DNA from: Bacteroidales bacterium
Lineage (GTDB): Bacteria; Bacteroidota; Bacteroidia; Bacteroidales; Muribaculaceae
DNA length: 64,000 nucleotides
NCBI GenBank assembly: GCA_014800815.1
Contig: JAAVFI010000028.1
Span: forward strand, 1 to 64,000
Direction of reading: 5' to 3'
The notes under the pieces: model-generated
Told to the model about the DNA's origin: nothing
What the model saw: the letters and a program-made list of their open reading frames with translations, nothing else
The model's database searches: none
Translations under genes and position numbers: made by a program
Shown here: piece by piece, positions 35,044-43,299 of the stretch
How the letters are laid out: the number at the start of each line of letters is the position of its first letter
How positions within the stretch are numbered: position 1 is the stretch's first letter

Positions 35044-35641
35044 TCTTCGATAGTCGGTTTATGAATTGTTCGGCGGTTTCCTTATTTCCTGTGCTTATAA
35101 AGTTGACATGGTAATCGTTGTCCGCCGCATCTTTAAGAAAATCTCGTTCGTATTGCTTCAGTGAGTCATGCAAGCGAACTTCATCGGTAAAGCTCACAAG
35201 CCCATGCAGTGTAACAAGAAATGGTACTGCCATATCTCTACATACGTCAATTGTAGCCGCTGTTATAGGTGTACATCCATGTATATGGACTAAATCGTAG
35301 CCGGTGACAGTCTTACGAAATCTACTGAGAGCACAGAACTGGTATATCGTCCTAAGTTTTGTCGAAAGCGGCACAGGATATTTTTTGATGAATTCCAATG
35401 CAGCTCTGAATTGCTTCATTGAAAACGATGAGAAGAACTGTGCCCAATTGTTTTTCAATACGTTGAAAGTTCCAAGTCGCATGGCCGGAGCCATTGAGTT
35501 TACGGCAAAAACATCCACTTGAGCATCCTCTCCGATATGGGAGGCCATATCGTGTACCATGTAGCCAAATCCCGTCTTATTCCTCATAAAGGCGGGATGC
35601 GCCGGACATGTTATGTAGGGTGTGACAAGCAAAACCTTCAT
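35033..35641 (-). CDS. GT4 glycosyltransferase, N-terminal (acceptor) domain encoded as a separate gene
   Basis: A 202-residue protein that matches only the first Rossmann-like half of a GT-B glycosyltransferase: MKVLLVTPYIT at the start, YDLVHIHGCTPITA (~114-127) and VPFLVTLHGLVSF (~137-149). It ends at ISTGNKETAEQFINRLSKNEL, where an intact GT4 would cross into its second domain. The second domain is encoded by the gene just upstream in the operon (35638-36258), in reversed order. The ATG overlaps that gene's stop by four bases (ATGA), so equal synthesis is likely. Alone it should be inactive because it lacks the nucleotide-sugar site. Confidence 0.8.
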   Translation of the reverse strand: MKVLLVTPYITCPAHPAFMRNKTGFGYMVHDMASHIGEDAQVDVFAVNSMAPAMRLGTFNVLKNNWAQFFSSFSMKQFRAALEFIKKYPVPLSTKLRTIYQFCALSRFRKTVTGYDLVHIHGCTPITAATIDVCRDMAVPFLVTLHGLVSFTDEVRLHDSLKQYERDFLKDAADNDYHVNFISTGNKETAEQFINRLSKNEL

Positions 35642-36258
35642 TTTCCTAAAATCTCTTTATATAGATTGAGATAGCCCCTCTTCATGCTGTCGTATCCAAA
35701 GTTGGTTGCGAAGGCTTCAATCTTTTCAGAATCCCATGTCTTGCGCATACACTCTGTCATCCCCTGCATCAGAGCTTCATCGCTTCGCTCCCCGACTCCA
35801 ACAGCACTATCTGAATTGCATATATCCCTGAATGCAGGGAGGTCGCAGAACGTCACTGCAGGCTTGCCATATACATATCCCTCTACTATAGATAGTCCGA
35901 AACCTTCTGACAGGCTGGTGAGTATCGTCGCATCAGCATCAATATAGCAGTTGTGAACCTCTTTCTTGTCTACCGGGCCGGCAACGATCATATTTTCGCT
36001 TAATCCTCGCAAGGATATATATTCTTGTAACGAGTCGAAGTCTCCGCCACCAACAAAGAGGACCTTGACATTCTTACGGATTTCCGAAGGCATCAATGCA
36101 AGGGCTTCAACAACTTGTCGCTGATTCTTATTCGGATTTACATTGCCGACAAAAACGAACAAAAAGTCATTCTTATCGATGCCGTATCGTTCTCTGACAG
36201 AGTAGTCTCTATCCTTTCGCTGAATATCACTGCCGTTAAGGACTACGGAGAAGGGCAT
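35638..36258 (-). CDS. GT4 glycosyltransferase, C-terminal (donor-binding) domain encoded as a separate gene
   Basis: A 206-residue protein equal to the second half of a GT4 enzyme. It begins MPFSVVLNGSDI, the interdomain point of intact homologues, then has FLFVFVGNVNPNKNQ (~33-47), VKVLFVGGG and the nucleotide-sugar signature LSEGFGLSIVEGYVYGKP (~116-133) with the E-x7-E-like arrangement. A stop codon lies two codons upstream of its ATG, so it is not the tail of a longer frame here. It precedes the N-terminal-domain gene, the opposite of the natural domain order. The two proteins probably form one heterodimeric transferase. Confidence 0.82.
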   Translation of the reverse strand: MPFSVVLNGSDIQRKDRDYSVRERYGIDKNDFLFVFVGNVNPNKNQRQVVEALALMPSEIRKNVKVLFVGGGDFDSLQEYISLRGLSENMIVAGPVDKKEVHNCYIDADATILTSLSEGFGLSIVEGYVYGKPAVTFCDLPAFRDICNSDSAVGVGERSDEALMQGMTECMRKTWDSEKIEAFATNFGYDSMKRGYLNLYKEILGK

Positions 36259-36261
36259 AAT

Positions 36262-37077
36262 TTATCTATACGTATTTAGAATCTTAGAGACAGTGGCAGG
36301 CTCTGCACCTTTTGGAAGCGCATAGTCCATAACAAAACTTCTCAAGGTCTCGAGCTCATCGGGATTGTCACGAAGATGCCAATAGTGGACATTTATGACC
36401 AACGGGAGGTTGTGCTTGATGCAATAATCAAACATCCTTCTGAGATATGCTCCGGATTGCAAAAGACAAGCGTTAACCTCAAGATGATCAGAATACTTCA
36501 GGACTCCGGGCCATGGAATGTTATTTATAAATCTATGCCACCACCGGAATGCGTAGTTATAGAGATTCTTTACCGAAAGTCTTCGGGAAAATTCCAACGG
36601 AACAATTCCTGAAAAGTCCATACCATTAGCAACAACAGCATCAAGACATCTTTTCGAGATCTTATTACTTGGAGCAACAAAGCACTTGATCGAATAATCA
36701 AGATTATCTTCAAGTTGCTTCTTATACCGTGCAATCTCCTGAGCTAAAGTTGGTTGAGCATCTCTCCACTGCATTTCCGCCAAACGTCGGTCGCCGGCAA
36801 ATCTGTAATCATGGTTTATACCATGATGCAGTACATCAGCTTTGTTTTGCTCCAATCTATCTCTCAGCCAGTTTGTCAATTCTGAGTTCTCTATAAACAA
36901 TCTGGGTTCAGTATTTCCCGCAGTATCAGGGCAAGCTCTTTTCGTAGAAACATCCTTCACTGCAGGGATCACCGCAAAAGAAATCGGGAAATCGTTGAAA
37001 TCCTTGTAGACCGCCTGAATATCTTCTACTTTTGTGAAGAAATTCATATCATCGTCCCTTATTGCCAATTGTATCAC
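36262..37077 (-). CDS. Polysaccharide deacetylase-like protein (CE4 superfamily, DUF2334-like)
   Basis: A 271-residue NodB-fold protein. The start codon is GTG at 37077; it is favoured because the metal motif RDDD begins only seven residues in, and the GTG overlaps the flippase stop by four bases. Motif 1 is IRDDDMN, motif 2 is HHGINHDYR (~89-97) and motif 3 is CFVAPSNKIS (~141-150), matching the metal-binding Asp and two His of CE4/DUF2334 enzymes. It may deacetylate an N-acetylated sugar of the capsule. No signal peptide is present, so a cytosolic or lipid-linked substrate is expected. Confidence 0.72.
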   Translation of the reverse strand: MIQLAIRDDDMNFFTKVEDIQAVYKDFNDFPISFAVIPAVKDVSTKRACPDTAGNTEPRLFIENSELTNWLRDRLEQNKADVLHHGINHDYRFAGDRRLAEMQWRDAQPTLAQEIARYKKQLEDNLDYSIKCFVAPSNKISKRCLDAVVANGMDFSGIVPLEFSRRLSVKNLYNYAFRWWHRFINNIPWPGVLKYSDHLEVNACLLQSGAYLRRMFDYCIKHNLPLVINVHYWHLRDNPDELETLRSFVMDYALPKGAEPATVSKILNTYR

Positions 37078-38585
37078 TTCCGTAATCCTTTAATAAGTTC
37101 TACCCATATCCCCGGACGTATACACAGCAAGGATAGTATATAAACTACTCCAAATGCTATACAGCAAATAAAGGTATATATCCAAGTATTAAGGTCTGAT
37201 GAAAAATGCTTTACGACGATTGTAAACAAGGCTGCGATAAGTGTGCACGGAAGAATCTTCCATGTATTACTCTTGAGCAAATTCACTTTAATCTCTGAAT
37301 ATCGACGTAGCAGTCGAAACAAAAGTCCCATAGAAATAACTATCGCCGTGACAGATGTCGAAATTGCCAAGCCTTGAACACCAAGTACAAATGGAAGAGA
37401 AACATTCAGAACTATATTTAAAATGAATCCGATGCTTGCATTAATCGCCGGTGTTTTGGTATCCTTTAATGAGTAAAATACTTTGGTTAGAGATTCTCTG
37501 AATCCCATAAAAATCAAGCCAATACTATACCAGCCTAATAAAATCTGGGTACGCTCTACAGCTTCGGCATCGAACGCACCTCTGGCAAAAGCAATCTCTA
37601 TAATTTCTTTCTTCAGACACAGAATCAGAGCTGTAAGAGGCATAAGGAACAGCACATACGCCGCTAAGGTTTTGTTAATTCTGATATTTAGACCCGTCAT
37701 ATCATTTTTTGCAGTTGAGTCTGCATACAACGGATATATAATTGTAGCGATTGCAGAGGTAAACAGTGAGATAAACATACTGTTGATTTTTGAAGCATAA
37801 CTCAGCACCGCTATAGAGCCGACAAAAAGAAATGAGGCAACAATCTTATTGATCATAGCCGTAACTTCGGCAAGACTCGTGCTCCATATCACAGGAACAG
37901 ACATCTTAAGAGACTTCCGTACATGGGCATTCCTCAAGTCAAACATAAAGCGGAATTGCACATGCTTATTGAATAAAACAAGCAGATATGCGAGTTCAAT
38001 ACAGCATCCGATAAGTTGACCGACGGCAGCAGCGAAGATTCCGTAATGTGAATGCAGAAACAGTATTGATAATATGACTGTAGTATTCAAGAACAAAACT
38101 GCAATGGAAGGCCATATAAACTTACCATGAACATTAAGTACTGAGATACAAATATTGGAAACTATTGTACACAATATTGTAGGACACATTATCCTGAGCA
38201 ACTGCGCCGCCAAGAAATTTGTTTCCGGAGAGAATCCTGGTGCAAAAACCAATATTACATACTTGGCAAAGATAAATATCAAGCCAATAAGAGCCAACGC
38301 AAATATTGACAATGTACTTATTAATGCATTGATATATACCTTGCTTTCCTCTACTCCGACATTATGCTTTATGTCGGTATATACAGGGATTACTATCGAC
38401 CTCAAAGCCACCGCAACAAAGGCAAATAGTATCACGGGGATCTGGAGGGCTATAGTATATGCGTCTATCGCAGCCCCGGCTCCGAAGAAGTTGGCCAAAA
38501 CGGATTCTTTGATGAAGGATACGGCGTATCCGACACAAAGAATAAATGTCACTCCAAACGACGTCTTTATTAAATTTGATTTCAT
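37074..38585 (-). CDS. MurJ/Wzx-type lipid-linked oligosaccharide flippase
   Basis: A 503-residue polytopic membrane protein of the MOP superfamily, with about 12-14 hydrophobic helices. It opens with SFIKESVLANFFGAGAAIDAY, the hallmark of MurJ/MviN-like flippases, and contains VFYSLKDTKTPAINA (~370-384). In a capsule operon it should flip the finished undecaprenyl-linked repeat unit to the periplasm. MurJ itself normally sits elsewhere in the genome, so this is a dedicated Wzx-like relative. It overlaps its neighbours by four bases on each side. Confidence 0.88.
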   Translation of the reverse strand: MKSNLIKTSFGVTFILCVGYAVSFIKESVLANFFGAGAAIDAYTIALQIPVILFAFVAVALRSIVIPVYTDIKHNVGVEESKVYINALISTLSIFALALIGLIFIFAKYVILVFAPGFSPETNFLAAQLLRIMCPTILCTIVSNICISVLNVHGKFIWPSIAVLFLNTTVILSILFLHSHYGIFAAAVGQLIGCCIELAYLLVLFNKHVQFRFMFDLRNAHVRKSLKMSVPVIWSTSLAEVTAMINKIVASFLFVGSIAVLSYASKINSMFISLFTSAIATIIYPLYADSTAKNDMTGLNIRINKTLAAYVLFLMPLTALILCLKKEIIEIAFARGAFDAEAVERTQILLGWYSIGLIFMGFRESLTKVFYSLKDTKTPAINASIGFILNIVLNVSLPFVLGVQGLAISTSVTAIVISMGLLFRLLRRYSEIKVNLLKSNTWKILPCTLIAALFTIVVKHFSSDLNTWIYTFICCIAFGVVYILSLLCIRPGIWVELIKGLRK

Positions 38586-39778
38586 CGGATATGGAGCAGG
38601 CTTTTAATACGATCAATAAAAAATGACATCTGTGTAGGTGGTGCGTATGCAGCCCTCACCTCTTCAAAGTCGTGGGATAAATAGAAACCTGAAAAATTAT
38701 GCATATTTTCGGCTTCTTTCATTCGCAAATCGTACGGGCGTTTTTCAACAAGACCTTTCAGATATTTCACAGCCTTATCAATATCAACTTTGATTGATGT
38801 AGCGTCCAAAGATTCCAGAATGTTTTTCCCTGCTGATGTATTAATAATTACGGCCGACACCCCCTTTGTTGTATCAGTTCCTGACAGCACATTCTGCACC
38901 CCCCAGAAATCTCCGATAGTTATATCTGAAAATCTGTGTAAGGTCCGATATCTGCAATCAAGGCAGGTTTCATTAAGAATATAATGCTTACCAAACCAAT
39001 AATGGAAGAGGTTGAATACGCTCCTTTGATTTATCTTCTTACCATTATCAAATTGCATGGCTACACGAAGGTTGGGCGTACCGTTTTTCCGCTCCCACCC
39101 GTGACTTTTATCTCTGAAATTATAGGCAACGAGTTTTGAGTTATTCGTCTTTTGGAGATAGTTTAAATAGTCCTTCCATACCATAGGAGAATTCACTCCA
39201 TGACAAATAATATCGACAGTCAAGAGATTTTGCCGATTATGGGCAGGACACATTTTAACAAGACCGGCGACTTGGCAAGGAGTTCCGATGAAAAGAATCT
39301 TTTCGCCATTCTTCAGACGTCCGATAATTTCTCTAAGAACGCCATTGGTGCTGCTCTGCAAATATTTGGATTGACTAAATTTTCTTATATCAGACAGCTC
39401 TTTTGACACTTGATGCTTCAGATTCCAATTCGAGTCAAATAATGCTCCGCAAACAGCAAATCCCTCAGAGATAGCCCATTGTGCTATTGCAGTACCGATA
39501 CCTCCTGACGTTGATGTCGCTCTGGTGGTATCGTCATTGCACCAGGCGGCATAGCATTCACGGGAATACTCATCTTCTGACTGAGTAATAGGATTCAGCT
39601 CGGGACAAGTCCTTACACATAGCCCGCACTTAATGCAAACATCCTCGTCTATTTTGGGAAACTTCTGAAGAGTCCCAAAACTATCAAAGGAGATACATTG
39701 TTTCGGGCAAATATCAGCACACGCGGAACATGATGTACACTTATTCCTCCCGGCAAGCTCAATCTTTCCTGTCTGCAT
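38582..39778 (-). CDS. FrhB-like (coenzyme F420 hydrogenase beta-type) Fe-S protein, copy 2
   Basis: A 398-residue cytosolic protein with two [4Fe-4S] ferredoxin motifs at the N-terminus (CTSCSACADICP ~15-26 and CIKCGLCVRTCP ~48-59), then FrhB N- and C-terminal domains (~80-380) with FIGTPCQVAGLV. In methanogens such domains bind F420 and flavin; in bacteria the F420 link is unlikely and the reaction is unknown. It overlaps by 20 bases the pyruvyltransferase-like gene 39759-40886, and the same pairing occurs at 42046-44461. The pairing suggests that the two proteins act together on a capsule sugar. Confidence 0.85.
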   Translation of the reverse strand: MQTGKIELAGRNKCTSCSACADICPKQCISFDSFGTLQKFPKIDEDVCIKCGLCVRTCPELNPITQSEDEYSRECYAAWCNDDTTRATSTSGGIGTAIAQWAISEGFAVCGALFDSNWNLKHQVSKELSDIRKFSQSKYLQSSTNGVLREIIGRLKNGEKILFIGTPCQVAGLVKMCPAHNRQNLLTVDIICHGVNSPMVWKDYLNYLQKTNNSKLVAYNFRDKSHGWERKNGTPNLRVAMQFDNGKKINQRSVFNLFHYWFGKHYILNETCLDCRYRTLHRFSDITIGDFWGVQNVLSGTDTTKGVSAVIINTSAGKNILESLDATSIKVDIDKAVKYLKGLVEKRPYDLRMKEAENMHNFSGFYLSHDFEEVRAAYAPPTQMSFFIDRIKSLLHIR

Positions 39779-40886
39779 AAATGGAATTCAATAAAAAGTC
39801 CTTTGAGTAGTCAATGAATGCATCGCCTTGAGCAACTTTACTGTAATCAGTCTTCAGTTGCTCCACCGAAAGCGTATTCAACTTCTCCTGATTTAAGATG
39901 ACATCTATACCGAAGATGTCTTCCAACTGAACAAGACGTTCATTGGCTATATGTTTAGGCACAAACTTAAAGTTACGTCTGTAGATTATTGAGAATGCCG
40001 AACAATGAAATGAATTCGTACATACATACGATGCATTTGAAATCAATCCGACGAACTCCGCAGGGTCTGCATCCTTAATCACGATGTCGCTATTGAACTT
40101 ATCTAAAGCGTTTAGATTCAGATGCACAACCTTAAAGCCGGTGAGTTGCCTCAATTTTTTCACTGCTTCTACAGCCATTTGGCTAACACTCAGGAAGTAA
40201 CAGAATATGTATGGTTCCTCGATGTGTGGGTTGACTTTAATATCATCCCAATCCTCTTTGCGAAGAAGAAATACGGGGTCGCAAACGACCGTCGCCTTTT
40301 CGTCCACTAATACGGAATTTACACAATGTAAGTTGCCCTTTTCGCGGATTGACACACAATCGAAGTCTCTGATATACGGAGCAATAGTTTCAGACTGAGC
40401 TTCAGTCCAGTCATCGGCTATACTTGCTGCATACGAAATCTTACGCGGGTTATTCTTAGTAAAATCCAAAAAATACGTGAGATCGCATCTGTAGTTGAAA
40501 TTCCAGATCTGATCACTACCCACAATGAAGGCATCTGCTTCAGGAGGATTTGATATAATATCTTTCCTGGAATATTTGCGTTTTGTGAGAGGGATATATT
40601 TCTCTATAAACTTCCTGACCTTTGCCTGCTTCTTTCTAATTCTCAATAAATCTTTAACACAGACTATCTGGTAAGCCAATTTTGCGACATCCCTGAGAGT
40701 TCTGGGTTTGTGGAAAATAGTCCAACTACGATTATGGCCTACCGGAAGATATTGCAATACCTCACATTCAACGTTTTTTTGTCCGTTTAGAAATTTACTC
40801 AATGCATAACATTGGAGAAGGGCTCCCATGTTATTGGCATACTGAGTAGTGAGAGTCAGAATTTTTATCTTATTACTTTTTGCCAT
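39759..40886 (-). CDS. Polysaccharide pyruvyl transferase family protein, copy 2
   Basis: A 375-residue GT-B-like protein of the CsaB/WcaK pyruvyltransferase family. It starts KILTLTTQYANNMGALLQCY and has FIVGSDQIWN (~135-144) and CTNSFHCSAFS (~285-295), the family signatures. Members transfer pyruvate from phosphoenolpyruvate to make ketals on polysaccharides, but Bacteroides paralogues paired with FrhB-like proteins have not been clearly assigned. It overlaps the polymerase gene by 22 bases. It is distant in sequence from copy 1 but shares the motif order. Confidence 0.83.
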   Translation of the reverse strand: MAKSNKIKILTLTTQYANNMGALLQCYALSKFLNGQKNVECEVLQYLPVGHNRSWTIFHKPRTLRDVAKLAYQIVCVKDLLRIRKKQAKVRKFIEKYIPLTKRKYSRKDIISNPPEADAFIVGSDQIWNFNYRCDLTYFLDFTKNNPRKISYAASIADDWTEAQSETIAPYIRDFDCVSIREKGNLHCVNSVLVDEKATVVCDPVFLLRKEDWDDIKVNPHIEEPYIFCYFLSVSQMAVEAVKKLRQLTGFKVVHLNLNALDKFNSDIVIKDADPAEFVGLISNASYVCTNSFHCSAFSIIYRRNFKFVPKHIANERLVQLEDIFGIDVILNQEKLNTLSVEQLKTDYSKVAQGDAFIDYSKDFLLNSIYADRKD

Positions 40887-42049
40887 CGAGTAAGCCGTTG
40901 TGTTATATAGTTTCTGTTTATATATGAGTAGAGAAAGATTAATTGGTAGGCAAAAGTACTGCTACCAAAACTTATACTTTGGAATGACATAGCTATAATC
41001 AATACTACTACATAGGGAAGAGTGGTTCGGTCAGCCCGGATAAACGACAAGTACATCGTCAGCAATATTGCAAGACCGAAAATACCATATTTTGCCCAAG
41101 TGAGCCAAAATGTAGGTACGAAGGCTCCTCTACCAAGCAGTGGTACATGACGCATATATGCAAAGTCTTCTACATTTGGAGCTTTAAAGCCGAGTATCAA
41201 TTCTCCCGCATCCATAGACTCAAACAAGTAAATACCGTTCATCAATCGGATATTTGACTCAATGTCGGTATTTTCAATCTTGTTTATTCCGGCTTCAAAA
41301 TATGAAGATTTCACCAATGCGAATGCAAGACCTATGCCCAAGACCACCACCATAATCCTTGTTCTCATCTTAACCTTCTGTGACATCAGGTAGAGTGCCA
41401 GGATTATGAATGACATGAGAATACCTGTTGATGATGTTGACAGGAACATTGATAGTATAATGATTCCGCTCCAAACATAAGTCTTCCGTAACAGCGATAT
41501 AAAAAGCGGCACCATAAGGAATGTCACAAAAGATGCCGGCTCCCAGAAGAATGACGTAGGTCGGACCACTTCTTCGTAAAGTCGCGTAGTGGCGTCCATA
41601 GCAGGCATAAACGGCAATTTAAGAGGGGTTACAATTCCGCCTGCAAATACTATCATGGCTTGATAGACGAGACCTCCGATTGTCATTATTGCCACCCAAT
41701 TGAGCGAGCCCGCAAACTTCTCAAAATTTATAGCCCGGCATATAGGCAATATGCTTATCGAAATCAAAGCAATACTTATGGTATTATTTAAGAAATAACC
41801 GGGAACGGGAATAAGGAGCATTAAGAAAAACTCATGTACAAGTACAAATGCAATCAGGACATTGAGCCATAAAGTCTTAAAATGCTTTCTTTTCTTGAAT
41901 AATGCCCAAACAGCCAATATGAGAATAAAGATGATATTACCATGAAGGGGCCCATACGAATATCCGGACAATATAGGATAGAGAGCTGCAAAAAGCTCAA
42001 ACGCCCCTACCTTTTGAAGTTGTAAATATCTGAATATCCTTTTTATCAT
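40865..42049 (-). CDS. O-antigen/capsule polymerase-like membrane protein (Wzy-type)
   Basis: A 394-residue polytopic protein with about 10-11 hydrophobic segments and a larger periplasmic loop (~255-300). The loop contains EDFAYMRHVPLLGRGAF, and a helix with FFWEPASFVTFLMVPL (~168-183) precedes it. This is the pattern of Wzy polymerases, which have little sequence conservation. It lies between the two pyruvyltransferase/FrhB pairs and is the only polymerase candidate in the operon. Assignment rests on topology and location. Confidence 0.75.
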   Translation of the reverse strand: MIKRIFRYLQLQKVGAFELFAALYPILSGYSYGPLHGNIIFILILAVWALFKKRKHFKTLWLNVLIAFVLVHEFFLMLLIPVPGYFLNNTISIALISISILPICRAINFEKFAGSLNWVAIMTIGGLVYQAMIVFAGGIVTPLKLPFMPAMDATTRLYEEVVRPTSFFWEPASFVTFLMVPLFISLLRKTYVWSGIIILSMFLSTSSTGILMSFIILALYLMSQKVKMRTRIMVVVLGIGLAFALVKSSYFEAGINKIENTDIESNIRLMNGIYLFESMDAGELILGFKAPNVEDFAYMRHVPLLGRGAFVPTFWLTWAKYGIFGLAILLTMYLSFIRADRTTLPYVVVLIIAMSFQSISFGSSTFAYQLIFLYSYINRNYITQRLTRWQKVIR

Positions 42050-43299
42050 CTCTTTAAATGCATGATTATATTCCTCAACATCGAATTAGAATATAGCAAG
42101 TCGCGCATTCTGTTTATAAATAGATGATAGCGTATGCGCAACTTATCTTTTGCCAAAATCTTAGAAGCTGCGGCCATCCCATGTAATCGGAATTCCGCTA
42201 AAAATTTATCCCTCAACGGGTGTGGGCGCATCGGACGCATCAACTGAGAGTTGCCTTTCAGGAGGCTTTCGTATTTTATAGCTGTCGAATTGATATCCGG
42301 TTTAACATCCTCTATCAATTTTGCTCCTCTCTCTGTATTGATTATAACCTTGGATATAATTCGATTTTCGCCCTCAATATGTTGAGAATCCGTTTTATCG
42401 AAATGATAATCCCCAAGGGTAATATCAGAGACTCTCTCTGCTCTCGCATACCGACACCGATAGCACGAATCACGATAGAGAAGCCCCGTAAGGAATCCTA
42501 CAATATAATTATTTTCAGGAAATGATTCTTTCAGGACTTCCTTGCCGCGTTTAAAAGCATAGAGACCATACTCCGTCTTATAGCGACTGTTCACGGGGCA
42601 CTTATCCAGATTCTCTTCAGTCACAATGTGACATTTGCCAAGGTTACCCGATTTCCATTTTTTTACTCTGAAATTGAGCTCTATGCCGCGAGAATCTACA
42701 CATAAAAGCGATTCTGTAAGCATCTGCTGTGAGGGGACTCCATGGCACACAAAATCAAGTGTCCATAGTTCTTCTCTCAGTTTATTCGGAATCGAAGAAA
42801 CCAAACCGGCGACCTGACAAGGCGTACCTACAAAAAGTACCTTTTTACCCTCTCTCAGATCTCGTCGGATATCCCTGAATACTAATCCTATATAACTCTG
42901 AACATATTTCGATCCCTTGAGAAGATGTATATCAGCCTCTCTGTCAATCCTAATATGTCGGACGTCTGCGCAATCAGTGCCCGAACACCCGTAAACAACG
43001 CCTCCCGCACTCAGTATCTGTCGGGAAATAACTGATGCTATTCCACCCGAGGTTGAAGATAATTGCTCCTTAGGGTCTGCTGAACAGGCTGCTAATGCTT
43101 GCTGTGGATAGTGAAAGTCCGGTGTTGTATTGTTGGGACAAGTTTTATAGCAAACTCCGCAATCAACACATAATGACTGAGAAATCTCCGGATGCATAAA
43201 TCCTAAGTCATCCGCAGTCATTTTAATTGCAGAGTGTGCACACACATTGGCGCATGCAGCACAACCGGTACAATCTTCAAACTTACAAATTTCAGTCAT
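42046..43299 (-). CDS. FrhB-like (coenzyme F420 hydrogenase beta-type) Fe-S protein, copy 1
   Basis: The ATG at 43299 is chosen (417 residues); a TTG 15 bases upstream is less likely. The N-terminus has two ferredoxin motifs (CTGCAACANVC ~10-20 and CVDCGVCYKTCP), then FrhB-type domains with FVGTPCQVAGLV (~155-166), RYARAERVSDITLGDYHF (~280-297), and a C-terminal ~80-residue helical extension. The ATG overlaps the pyruvyltransferase-like gene by eight bases and the stop overlaps the Wzy start by four. Its partner is 43292-44461. The redox reaction is unknown. Confidence 0.85.
   Translation of the reverse strand: MTEICKFEDCTGCAACANVCAHSAIKMTADDLGFMHPEISQSLCVDCGVCYKTCPNNTTPDFHYPQQALAACSADPKEQLSSTSGGIASVISRQILSAGGVVYGCSGTDCADVRHIRIDREADIHLLKGSKYVQSYIGLVFRDIRRDLREGKKVLFVGTPCQVAGLVSSIPNKLREELWTLDFVCHGVPSQQMLTESLLCVDSRGIELNFRVKKWKSGNLGKCHIVTEENLDKCPVNSRYKTEYGLYAFKRGKEVLKESFPENNYIVGFLTGLLYRDSCYRCRYARAERVSDITLGDYHFDKTDSQHIEGENRIISKVIINTERGAKLIEDVKPDINSTAIKYESLLKGNSQLMRPMRPHPLRDKFLAEFRLHGMAAASKILAKDKLRIRYHLFINRMRDLLYSNSMLRNIIMHLKR

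Noticed and set aside
35033-36258. Simple frameshift or sequencing error splitting a GT4 gene
   Set aside because: A frameshift would leave the N-terminal half first; here the C-terminal half is transcribed first and both halves have their own ATG and stop with a 4-base overlap.
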